Source of the DNA: Actinomycetota bacterium
GTDB taxonomy: Bacteria > Actinomycetota > Acidimicrobiia > Acidimicrobiales > JAMCPL01
DNA length: 64,000 bases
Direction of reading: 5' to 3'
Assembly: GCA_023379675.1 (NCBI GenBank)
Contig: JAMCPL010000021.1
Span: 1-64,000, forward strand
The notes under the pieces were generated by a model. It did not search any database. It was not told where the DNA came from and worked only from the letters and a program-made list of their open reading frames with translations. Positions 34,341 to 42,199 of the stretch are shown piece by piece. The number at the start of each line of letters is the position of its first letter. The stretch's first letter is position 1. The position numbers and the translations under genes were made by a program.

Positions 34341-34781
34341 GTGTATGCAGTTGTGAATATAGGTGGCAAGCAGGAACGTGTAAGCGTTGGTGATGTGATC
34401 AGGGTGGAGCACTTGGGAGAGGAACAGGGTAGCCGGGTTGGTTTGGCCCCTGTGCTCTTGGTGGCAGGTGATGATATACGAGTATTACCTGATGACTTGG
34501 AGCAGGTGCGCGTAGATGCAGAGGTGGTGGGGGAAACACTCGGCCGGAAAATACGGGGGTTTACCTACAAGCCGAAGACGAGGTCGCGCAGGCGTTATGG
34601 CCATCGCCAGCCTTACTCTCTTGTCGAGATCAAGGATATATCCGCCCCTGGTATAGAAGGACAGGATGCACTGCTGCCTGACGATGGCAGTAGTCGTACA
34701 CCTGCAATCGATCAAGAAGGTGGGGCGGGTAGGAAAGATTCCGGCAGTCCAGTTGTGATTGTTGACGGAGACGGCGGATAA
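34341..34781 (+). CDS. rplU: 50S ribosomal protein L21
   Basis: L21 binds 23S rRNA in the large subunit. VYAVVNIGGKQERVSVGDVI is the conserved N-terminus, normally MYAVIxxGGKQ, so the start is GTG 34341; upstream in-frame codons are not L21-like. KPKTRSRRRYGHRQPYSLVE is the conserved RNA-binding C-terminal segment. The protein then continues for about 45 acidic residues (PGIEGQDALLPDDGSSRT and on) that ordinary L21 lacks. It precedes rpmA by 85 bp. Confidence 0.93.
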   Translation: MYAVVNIGGKQERVSVGDVIRVEHLGEEQGSRVGLAPVLLVAGDDIRVLPDDLEQVRVDAEVVGETLGRKIRGFTYKPKTRSRRRYGHRQPYSLVEIKDISAPGIEGQDALLPDDGSSRTPAIDQEGGAGRKDSGSPVVIVDGDGG

Positions 34782-34866
34782 GCCGAGCACTGTACGGTAG
34801 TGATGACCGTACTGGTGATGCACTGGGAACTTTAGAAACGATAAAGATGGTGGCTAGGAGGAAAAC

Positions 34867-35115
34867 ATGTCCAAGACCAAAGGTGGTGGTTCCACAAAGA
34901 ACGGAAGGGATAGCCGGGCGCAGCGGTTGGGTGTGAAGGCGTACGATGGGGCCGTCGTGAGTGCGGGGACCATCCTGGTGCGCCAGCGTGGCACCAGATT
35001 CCATCCAGGGTACAACGTAGGGAGAGGCAGGGACGATACCCTATTTGCATTGACGGATGGATCGGTCAAATTCGGAGAGCGCAAGGGAAGGCGCTTGGTG
35101 GACGTATCCCAGTAG
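34867..35115 (+). CDS. rpmA: 50S ribosomal protein L27
   Basis: L27 sits near the peptidyl-transferase centre. The 82-aa product has the usual core: [41 protein letters not shown] and [22 protein letters not shown] lies 6 nt before the ATG. No Firmicutes-type cleavable N-terminal extension is present. A short ACCTGC/GCAGGT hairpin follows the gene at about 35130. Confidence 0.97.
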   Translation: MSKTKGGGSTKNGRDSRAQRLGVKAYDGAVVSAGTILVRQRGTRFHPGYNVGRGRDDTLFALTDGSVKFGERKGRRLVDVSQ

Positions 35116-35259
35116 CGCATGTTCAACACCTGCAGGCGAGCAGGTATGGGAGATTTACTGGTACCGGGTGTCACGGTCGTTCAAAGTGATGGTTGTCTTG
35201 CTTGTTTTGAGTAGCTGTGCCATCACGCATTTCAAGTGCACTAGGGCCGGTGTTGCGCG

Positions 35260-36582
35260 ATGTCTGGGTTTGTAGACGAAGCCCAAGTACATCTCAGGGC
35301 TGGAGACGGGGGAGCTGGTGCTGTGTCGTTCCGGCGTGAGGCCCATGAGGCCAGAGGTGGCCCAGATGGCGGCGACGGAGGCAAGGGTGGCGACGTGTGG
35401 CTGGTTGCCGGCGATCAGCGATCCTCTCTTGCAGCTTTTCGTGATCATCCACACCAGAGGGCAGGTGATGGCAAGCATGGAGGGGGCAAGTCCAAGCGCG
35501 GAGCGGACGGTGAAGACTTGTATGTGACGGTTCCGGTAGGTACGGTCGTAAAGGACCGAACAGGGTCTATTGTCTGCGACTTGGCCAATCCTGGTGACAG
35601 ATGGTTGGGTGCTCGCGGTGGGCGTGCCGGAAGGGGAAACGCGAGATTTCTCACCAATGCCAGGCGCGCGCCGGCGTTTGCAGAGCGGGCTGAACCGGGG
35701 GAGGAATACTGGTACAATCTCGAACTCAAGCTGTTCGCCGATGTCGGTGTTGTAGGCTTTCCCAATTCAGGCAAGTCCACCCTCGTATCTACAGTCTCTG
35801 CCGCCAAGCCAAAGATTGCCGACTATCCGTTTACCACCCTGGAGCCTCATTTGGGAGTGGTGCGGTTTGCCAGCCCCTCACCTGGTGGAGCTATATCTAT
35901 GTACGATGAACCAGGATTTGTTATCGCGGATATACCGGGGATAATAGCCGGAGCCGCAGAGGGAAAGGGACTCGGTTGGAAGTTCCTGCGTCACATCGAG
36001 AGGGCGCAGGTTCTGCTCGTGCTCGTAGATGTCAGCGACTCGTGCGTGCCGACTCCAAGCGTTCAGCTGGACACGTTGCTCAATGAACTGCAGCACTACG
36101 ATTCCAGCATGCTTGATCGTCCGCGTCTGGTGGTCGGTTCCAAGGCAGACATGGCAGGTTCCGCATCTGGTGGGATGGATCCCAGGATGGACATGACCAT
36201 ATCCTCGATTACCGGCGTTGGGATACCCAAGATGTTGTGGCGTCTGTGGTCCCTGGTAAGGGATGCCAAGGTAGCGTCGCGTGCTTCTTCCGAGGGACCT
36301 GTGGTGGTGCATCGTCCCGTACCAGAAGGCATGGAGGTGACCAGGGATGCTGATGGAGCGTTTGTAGTGTCCGGTCGTCAGGTGGTCAGGGCAGTGTCTC
36401 TGAACAATCTGGCCGACTTGGATACCGCCATGTACGTTGCGAGCAAGCTGGATGCACTTGGGGTGGATAAGGCGCTGAAGAGGGCAGGCGCCAGGGACGG
36501 TGACATAGTACGAATAGGGAATATGGAGTTTGTCTACACAAGCGATGGTGATCTGGCCATTCCCGAGAGAAGGCATCGATGA
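35260..36582 (+). CDS. obgE: Obg GTPase (ribosome assembly / stress)
   Basis: Obg is an essential GTPase linked to 50S assembly and (p)ppGpp signalling. The 440-aa protein has the Gly-rich Obg fold (VHLRAGDGGAGAVSFRREAH, GGDGGKGGDVWLVA) and a G domain with G1 GFPNSGKSTL, switch I YPFTTLEPHLG, G3 DIPGI and a G4 region reading VGSKADM in place of the usual NKxD. The C-terminal OCT domain covers about residues 340-430. The G4 variation is worth noting, because Asn of NKxD contacts guanine and here Gly-Ser-Lys-Ala-Asp is found. The gene lies 144 bp after rpmA. Confidence 0.94.
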   Translation: MSGFVDEAQVHLRAGDGGAGAVSFRREAHEARGGPDGGDGGKGGDVWLVAGDQRSSLAAFRDHPHQRAGDGKHGGGKSKRGADGEDLYVTVPVGTVVKDRTGSIVCDLANPGDRWLGARGGRAGRGNARFLTNARRAPAFAERAEPGEEYWYNLELKLFADVGVVGFPNSGKSTLVSTVSAAKPKIADYPFTTLEPHLGVVRFASPSPGGAISMYDEPGFVIADIPGIIAGAAEGKGLGWKFLRHIERAQVLLVLVDVSDSCVPTPSVQLDTLLNELQHYDSSMLDRPRLVVGSKADMAGSASGGMDPRMDMTISSITGVGIPKMLWRLWSLVRDAKVASRASSEGPVVVHRPVPEGMEVTRDADGAFVVSGRQVVRAVSLNNLADLDTAMYVASKLDALGVDKALKRAGARDGDIVRIGNMEFVYTSDGDLAIPERRHR

Positions 36583-36732
36583 CGCTGTCTGGATTTGCGC
36601 CTCCGGCGAGCCGGGGAGCGTGATGGCGATAGGTGGGCATGGAGATGGATGCGGGTGTTCCTCCTTGCTTGATCGGCCCTGGAGCGTGCACCGTGAAGTA
36701 TCGCCGTTGGTAAATGTTTTGGAGATTAAGCC

Positions 36733-37839
36733 GTGACTGTAGAAAAGCCCCAAAAAGTCGTTGTCAAGATAGGATCGTCCTCAGTGACCGCTGATGACGG
36801 TCATGTGTCCGAACAAGCCGTGTCCAAGCTATGTGTCGAGATTGGTTCGGCGGTGCGTGCTGGGCATCAGGTGATCCTGGTCAGTTCTGGTGCAATTGCG
36901 GCAGGTCTGGCTGCGCTCGGCTTCGAGATCAGGCCATCGAGCACGGTGACGCTCCAGGCAGTTGCCGCAGTCGGCCAGCATAGGCTAATGCAGGTCTACA
37001 GCGATGCCTTTGCCGCCAGGGGACTGACGGTGGGCCAGATACTCCTGGCGCCGCTTGATTTCGCTCATCGGGTCCAGTACTTACATGCGCGTCGCACCTT
37101 GGCCAGATTGCTGGAACTGGGAGTGTTGCCAGTGGTCAACGAGAACGATGCCACTTCGGATGACGAGATCCGGTTGGGTGACAACGATAGGCTTGCAGCG
37201 CTTGTGGCGCATATGGTTTCCGCAGATCTACTTGTACTGCTTACCGATACGGCAGGCTTGCTGACTGGCGATCCGAAACTTCATCCGAATGCTTCCCTTA
37301 TCGAGGAGGTGGCGGAGGTGGATAGGGAACTCGAGGCGCTTGCAGGCGGGCCAGGCAGTGTCGCCGGTTCTGGCGGCATGTCGGCCAAGTTGCAGGCGGC
37401 CAAGATGGCGGCCTGGTCTGGAGTGGAAACGATTATTGCCGATGCAGGTCAGCCAGATGTGATCAGGCTATCATTGGATCGGACCGTAGGGGTGGGAACG
37501 ATGTTCAGGGCTCGCACACGGCGCCTCAGTGCTCGGAAACTTTGGATAGCCTTTGCGCTTGGCTCGTCGGGAAAACTGACAGTGGATGCCGGGGCCAGGA
37601 CTGCGTTGAAGCGAGGTGATGCGTCACTATTGAGCGTAGGGGTGATCGGCTCCAGCGGTGCCTTCCGCCAAGGCGATGCGGTGGAAATTGCAGGACCCGA
37701 TGGCCTGGTGTTTGCCAAGGGTCTTGTACGTTACGGATCGCGGGAAATACCCATATATGCCGGGGAAAACAGCCATTCCCTGCCGGCAGGGGCATCGCCC
37801 GAAGTAGTGCATAAGAACGATCTGGTTATACTGGAGTGA
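36733..37839 (+). CDS. proB: Glutamate 5-kinase
   Basis: ProB catalyses the first step of proline synthesis, ATP-dependent phosphorylation of glutamate. It shows KVVVKIGSSSVTADDGHVSE (phosphate loop), LVSSGAIAAG, VVNENDATSDDEIRLGDND and GPGSVAGSGGMSAKLQAAKM. The C-terminal PUA domain (about residues 270-368) includes KLTVDAGARTAL. It is 368 aa. TTGGAG is 9 nt before GTG 36733. It is followed by proA after 175 bp. Feedback inhibition by proline is a family property. Confidence 0.96.
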   Translation: MTVEKPQKVVVKIGSSSVTADDGHVSEQAVSKLCVEIGSAVRAGHQVILVSSGAIAAGLAALGFEIRPSSTVTLQAVAAVGQHRLMQVYSDAFAARGLTVGQILLAPLDFAHRVQYLHARRTLARLLELGVLPVVNENDATSDDEIRLGDNDRLAALVAHMVSADLLVLLTDTAGLLTGDPKLHPNASLIEEVAEVDRELEALAGGPGSVAGSGGMSAKLQAAKMAAWSGVETIIADAGQPDVIRLSLDRTVGVGTMFRARTRRLSARKLWIAFALGSSGKLTVDAGARTALKRGDASLLSVGVIGSSGAFRQGDAVEIAGPDGLVFAKGLVRYGSREIPIYAGENSHSLPAGASPEVVHKNDLVILE

Positions 37840-38014
37840 TGGCATTGTACGGTCATTCCAATAGCGGCGCTGAGTATGGGCGCCGCGGGGTTGCAGGTTC
37901 CGTGCTCGTGCAGGTGGCGGCACTGCCCCGGACCATCTCGATGTACGTGTGGGTACCTGCTTTTGCTGCTTTTGCTACTGCGCCCATTGCTGTGACCTGT
38001 AGGTTTAGTAACCG

Positions 38015-39247
38015 ATGAACGATTACGGGCCTCGTGCTAAATCGGCATCCAGGGTGATCGCCCGCACCAGCACTACCGTCAAGAACAGCGTGCTGGATCG
38101 TATGGCTGCACTACTCGAAGACCACGAGAAGGTTCTGCTGGCAGCCAATGCGATTGACCTGGAGCGCAGCGAGCAGGCGGGTTTCAATCCTGCCCAGCTT
38201 GACCGCTTGAGATTGGATGGCTCAAGGGTGCGGTCCATGGCGGCGGGGCTCAGGCAAGTGGCGATGCTGCCTGACCCGGTAGGCGAGGTGGCAGGTGGCT
38301 GGTTGCTTGCGAATGGCCTGCAGGTGGAGCAGGTGAGGGCACCTCTTGGAGTGATAGGCATAGTCTACGAAAACAGGCCTAATGTCACTGCTGACGCTGC
38401 TGGATTATGCCTGAAGTCCGGTAATGCCGTAATACTGAGAGGGTCTTCCAGCGCCATGGAGTCGAACAAGGCAATAGTGACGGTGATCAGGGATGCGTTG
38501 GCGGAAAACGGGTTGCCGGAGGACTGCGCAGTACTTCTGGAGGATGGCAGCCATGAAGCGGCGGTGGAGTTCATGCGGATGAACGGCTACGTGGATTGCC
38601 TGATACCGCGTGGAGGCAAGTCGCTGCTGTCAACGGTGATCGAGAATGCTACGGTGCCGGTCATCATCGATGGGGACGGGAATTGCCATATTTATGTAGA
38701 CAGCCATGCAGATATCGAGATGGCACTGGACATCCTTGCTAATGCCAAGTTGCAGAGGCCAGGCGTGTGCAACGCCGCTGAGTCATTGGTGGTGCATCGC
38801 GATGTTGCAGCGGAGTTCCTGCCTTTGGCGGTGAATGCACTACCCGGCGTCGAGCTGGTAGGAAATGCCGGCGCTCGTGAGATCGTTCCTCTCATGGGCA
38901 TAGCCACTCAGGAGGATTTTGGTACGGAATACCTTGCCCTTAAGATGTCGGTGGCAGTTGTGGACAGCCTGGATGATGCCATATCACATATCAATACCTA
39001 CGGGTCAGGGCACTCGGAGGCAATAGTCACTGACAACGTGTACGCTGCTGAGCGTTTTCTCCGGGAGGTGGATGCGGCTGCTGTCCTCGTAAATGCGTCC
39101 ACCAGGCTTGTCGATGGTGGTGAATTGGGCCTTGGGGCCGAGATCGGGATTTCTACGCAGAAGCTTCATGCTCGCGGACCTATGGGTCTTAGGGAGCTCA
39201 CGTGCGTCAAGTGGGTCCTGCGTGGTAACGGGCAGGTGAGAAAATGA
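38015..39247 (+). CDS. proA: Gamma-glutamyl phosphate reductase
   Basis: ProA reduces gamma-glutamyl phosphate with NADPH to the semialdehyde, the second proline step, probably channelled from ProB. Family signatures are APLGVIGIVYENRPNVTADA, LKSGNAVILRGSSSAMESN, the catalytic cysteine near residue 252 in RPGVCNAAESLVVH, and NASTRLVDGGELGLGAEIGI. The 410-aa length is normal. Its stop overlaps the start of the next gene by 4 bp. Confidence 0.96.
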   Translation: MNDYGPRAKSASRVIARTSTTVKNSVLDRMAALLEDHEKVLLAANAIDLERSEQAGFNPAQLDRLRLDGSRVRSMAAGLRQVAMLPDPVGEVAGGWLLANGLQVEQVRAPLGVIGIVYENRPNVTADAAGLCLKSGNAVILRGSSSAMESNKAIVTVIRDALAENGLPEDCAVLLEDGSHEAAVEFMRMNGYVDCLIPRGGKSLLSTVIENATVPVIIDGDGNCHIYVDSHADIEMALDILANAKLQRPGVCNAAESLVVHRDVAAEFLPLAVNALPGVELVGNAGAREIVPLMGIATQEDFGTEYLALKMSVAVVDSLDDAISHINTYGSGHSEAIVTDNVYAAERFLREVDAAAVLVNASTRLVDGGELGLGAEIGISTQKLHARGPMGLRELTCVKWVLRGNGQVRK

Positions 39248-40179
39248 GTGGGAGCCTGTCGTTCCCGGTCACCGAGGAGCCGATGTTCCAGTCCATCGAA
39301 GAGGTCTCAGAGCGGCTTGCAGCTGCTGGCTACCTGCCGGATGAGGGTATTTCATCCGTCGTGTACCTGGCGGATCATTTGGCAAAACCGGTGCTCGTGG
39401 AAGGCCCGGCCGGGACGGGCAAGACGGAGTTGGCGAAGTCGGTGGCCATGATCACCGCAAGTAAACTGTTGCGCCTGCAGTGCTACGAAGGTCTGGACGA
39501 GTCGAAGGCGCTTTACGAGTGGAACTACCGCAAGCAGCTCCTTCGTATACAGGCTGAACGCGTGATCACGCCGTATGATGCGCCAGGTGAGCCGTCTTCG
39601 CAAGCTTCCGGCTCCTGGTCTTTGCTTGAAGAGAACATATTCTCGGAGGATTTCCTGCTGGAACGCCCGTTGCTGTCCGCAATCAGAACTGACGGGAGAG
39701 CCGTGCTTCTCGTAGACGAGGTGGACAGGGTTGAGATGGAGACCGAGGCATTACTGCTGGAGGTTCTCTCTGAATACCAGGTAAGCATACCTGAGCTGGG
39801 CACTGTCAGAGCATCTCGTATACCGATGGTGTTCCTCACTTCCAACGGAACGCGGGAATTGTCTGAGGCGTTGAAACGTCGTTGCCTCTTCCTTTACCTG
39901 GATTATCCCAGCGTAGAGCGTGAACGCAGCATTATAACGACACGGGTGCCTGGCGTTACCGTAGAGCTGGCTGACCAGGTGGCCCGGATGGTCAGATCCC
40001 TTCGTGAAATGGATCTGAGGAAGCATCCGTCAGTCTCCGAAACCCTCGACTGGGCACGTACTCTGGTACTACTGGGAATAGAGAGCATCGACGAGAAAAG
40101 TGCAAACGATACGCTGTGGGTGCTGTTGAAGTATCGCAGCGATCTAGAAAAAGCAGCCAAAGAGTTCGGGCTGGGATAG
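39244..40179 (+). CDS. MoxR-type AAA+ ATPase
   Basis: The start overlaps the proA stop (ATGA). The 311-aa protein has Walker A VLVEGPAGTGKTELAKSVA, Walker B AVLLVDEVDRVEMETEALLL, a sensor-1 element FLTSNGTRELSEALKRRC and arginine-finger candidates in the same stretch. This is the MoxR/CoxD-like group, whose members act with a VWA-domain partner as maturation chaperones inserting cofactors or remodelling complexes. The partner is the next gene. No CO dehydrogenase or other client lies nearby, so the target is unknown. Confidence 0.88.
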   Translation: MSGSLSFPVTEEPMFQSIEEVSERLAAAGYLPDEGISSVVYLADHLAKPVLVEGPAGTGKTELAKSVAMITASKLLRLQCYEGLDESKALYEWNYRKQLLRIQAERVITPYDAPGEPSSQASGSWSLLEENIFSEDFLLERPLLSAIRTDGRAVLLVDEVDRVEMETEALLLEVLSEYQVSIPELGTVRASRIPMVFLTSNGTRELSEALKRRCLFLYLDYPSVERERSIITTRVPGVTVELADQVARMVRSLREMDLRKHPSVSETLDWARTLVLLGIESIDEKSANDTLWVLLKYRSDLEKAAKEFGLG

Positions 40180-40183
40180 CCCA

Positions 40184-41674
40184 GTGCTCGAGCTGCTCAC
40201 TGAATTCGTAGAGGAGCTGAGGGAGGCGGGGTTGCCGGTGTCGCTTACCGAGTCGATCGACGCAGCCAACGCTCTGCATCAGATCCATCTGGAAGACCGT
40301 GATGCCCTGGAGCGGGCTCTCGGCGCCACTATGTGCAAGTCCCAGGCGCACTGGAAGGTATTCAAATCCGTATTCGAGATATTCTTTGCGGTGCGTTCGG
40401 TGGATCCGGCGGCTGGAGCGGAGGCTGAGGCAGCTACCGGGGAGCGGGTAGTACGAGATCATGCCATCAGCGACATGCCTCATGGTGGACTTACCGGATA
40501 CACCCGAGCCGGACATCTGAGTGCAAGCGATCTTGCGCAGGCCGCTCTCGAGGTGCTTCTGTCGGGCGATGATGCACGCATAGCGATGGTTGCCGCGTAT
40601 GCCGTGTCGCGCTTTGCCGGCATGGAACCTGGGCGGCCGGTCGGTGGTACCTATTATCTTTACCGTACCTTGCGCGCACTCGATTTCGACAACCTCGTCG
40701 CGAAACTCATGGAGATCGAGAGGGCATCCGCGCCACAAGGGACGCTCAGCTCACTGGAAGAGAGACTTGCACGTGACGAGCATCGAGTCCATATAGAGAA
40801 GCTACGTACAGCCATCAAGGACGAGATCCGCAGGCGCCTGGTCGAAGACAGGGGGGCCAAGGCCCTGGCCAGATCCGTGAGGAAGCCGTTGCTGGAGGAT
40901 GTCGATGTGATGCACGCCACAAGGGAGGAACTCGATGGCATGCGCAAGGCCATACGGCCGCTTTCGAGAAAGCTCGCCGTTCGTCTTGCCAAGAGAGACC
41001 GGCATCTGCATAGGGGCAGTCTCGATTTTCGAGCCACCGTGAGGCAGTCGCTCTCGACGGGTGGCGTACCGTTACAACCCCGGTTCCGATCACCCAAGCC
41101 GTCAAAGCCTGAGATTGTAGTATTAGCCGATATATCTGGGTCGGTAGCTACCTTTGCCCGCTTTACCTTGGAGCTTGTCCATGCTGTTGGATCCCAGCTG
41201 AAAGGCGTGCGCAGTTTTGTCTTTGTGGATGGTATCGACGAGGTGACTCACCTGATAGAGGGCCAGGAAGATATTGCGCAGGCAGTGCGGCGCGTGAGCA
41301 CGGAAGCCAACGTGATGTGGGTGGACGGCCATTCGGACTACGGGCATGCGTTTACCGTATTTTTGGAGCGATGGGGCGGGTGCGTGGGACCCAAGACGAC
41401 GTTGCTCATCCTTGGCGATGCCAGGAACAACTACCATTCTTCGCAGGCGTGGGTGATGGCGGAGTTGCACAGGCGTGCGCGGAGCATCTTCTGGCTCGAT
41501 CCCGAACCGCGGGCATACTGGGGAACCGGGGATTCCGTGGTGGAGGAGTATGGCAACTACTGCGATGCAGTCGTAGAGTGCCGGAGTCTCCGGCAACTCG
41601 AAGATTTTGTCTCCGAACTGGCCGGCAATGGCAGGTTACGCAGCCTATCGCCTGCGGGCGCTGGTTCTCGATAG
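40184..41674 (+). CDS. VWA-domain protein, CoxE-like partner of MoxR ATPase
   Basis: GTG 40184 lies 4 bp after the ATPase stop. The 496-aa protein has an N-terminal helical region (VEELREAGLPVSLTESIDAA) typical of CoxE-like proteins and a C-terminal von Willebrand A domain with an intact MIDAS DISGS at about residues 312-316. FVFVDGIDEVTHLIEGQEDI and LLILGDARNNYHSS follow; WLDPEPRAYWGTGDS is a typical CoxE ending. With the ATPase it should form a chaperone pair in the cytoplasm. The strong coupling to proA is probably positional rather than functional. Confidence 0.85.
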   Translation: MLELLTEFVEELREAGLPVSLTESIDAANALHQIHLEDRDALERALGATMCKSQAHWKVFKSVFEIFFAVRSVDPAAGAEAEAATGERVVRDHAISDMPHGGLTGYTRAGHLSASDLAQAALEVLLSGDDARIAMVAAYAVSRFAGMEPGRPVGGTYYLYRTLRALDFDNLVAKLMEIERASAPQGTLSSLEERLARDEHRVHIEKLRTAIKDEIRRRLVEDRGAKALARSVRKPLLEDVDVMHATREELDGMRKAIRPLSRKLAVRLAKRDRHLHRGSLDFRATVRQSLSTGGVPLQPRFRSPKPSKPEIVVLADISGSVATFARFTLELVHAVGSQLKGVRSFVFVDGIDEVTHLIEGQEDIAQAVRRVSTEANVMWVDGHSDYGHAFTVFLERWGGCVGPKTTLLILGDARNNYHSSQAWVMAELHRRARSIFWLDPEPRAYWGTGDSVVEEYGNYCDAVVECRSLRQLEDFVSELAGNGRLRSLSPAGAGSR

Positions 41675-41720
41675 CCGGCCAAGTGAATGGGCGGCCGGGA
41701 GGTTGGGAGGCGGATGGGAT

Positions 41721-41810
41721 GCAGGTGGCTGGGCGGATGGTAATGCAGGCGGCCGGCAGGTGGCTGGGCGGATGGTAATGCAGGCGGCCGGCAGGTGGCT
41801 GGGCGGATGG
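41721..41810. repeat. 35-bp tandem repeat, about 2.6 copies
   Basis: A unit starting GCAGGTGGCTGGGCGGATGG occurs at 41721-41755, 41756-41790 and (first 20 bp) 41791-41810 without mismatch; a degenerate piece precedes it. The run lies between the VWA gene and tRNA-Gly and is not coding. Confidence 0.95.
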
Positions 41811-42013
41811 CTGGTACTGCGGTTGCGTTCCCGTATCCCCAGCACTGGCTGTATCGCCATAGACCTGTGCATGAACACATTACCCATCGCTAACGCTGGT
41901 GCTCAAAAGGCAGTAGAATGCGAAGGTGGTCTGGATGCGGTCTGTGCAGGTGAAATCTGTAAAAGGTGAACAATGCCGCAAGCAATACTGGCTGCTGCTC
42001 GGTAAAACGGGAG

Positions 42014-42084
42014 AGCGGGCGACGGGAATCGAACCCGCATTACCAGCTTGGAAGGCTGGGACTCTACCATTGAGCTACGCCCGC
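42014..42084 (-). tRNA. tRNA-Gly (TCC)
   Basis: On the minus strand the sequence starts GCGGGCGTAGCTCAATGGTA. It has a D-loop, the anticodon stem-loop CAGCCTTCCAAGCTG with anticodon TCC, a GGTTCGAATCC T-loop and a closing CGCCCGC that pairs with GCGGGCG. CCA is not encoded. It is transcribed toward the VWA gene. Confidence 0.95.
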
Positions 42085-42199
42085 AAGCGCAAAAACAGTA
42101 TAGCAGAATGGAGTCCTCAGTACCCAGGCCCATGCCGTAATGACGCTATCAGCAGAATCGATACCCTGTTGCTTGTGTCTCCCTGATGATTAGGGTTCT

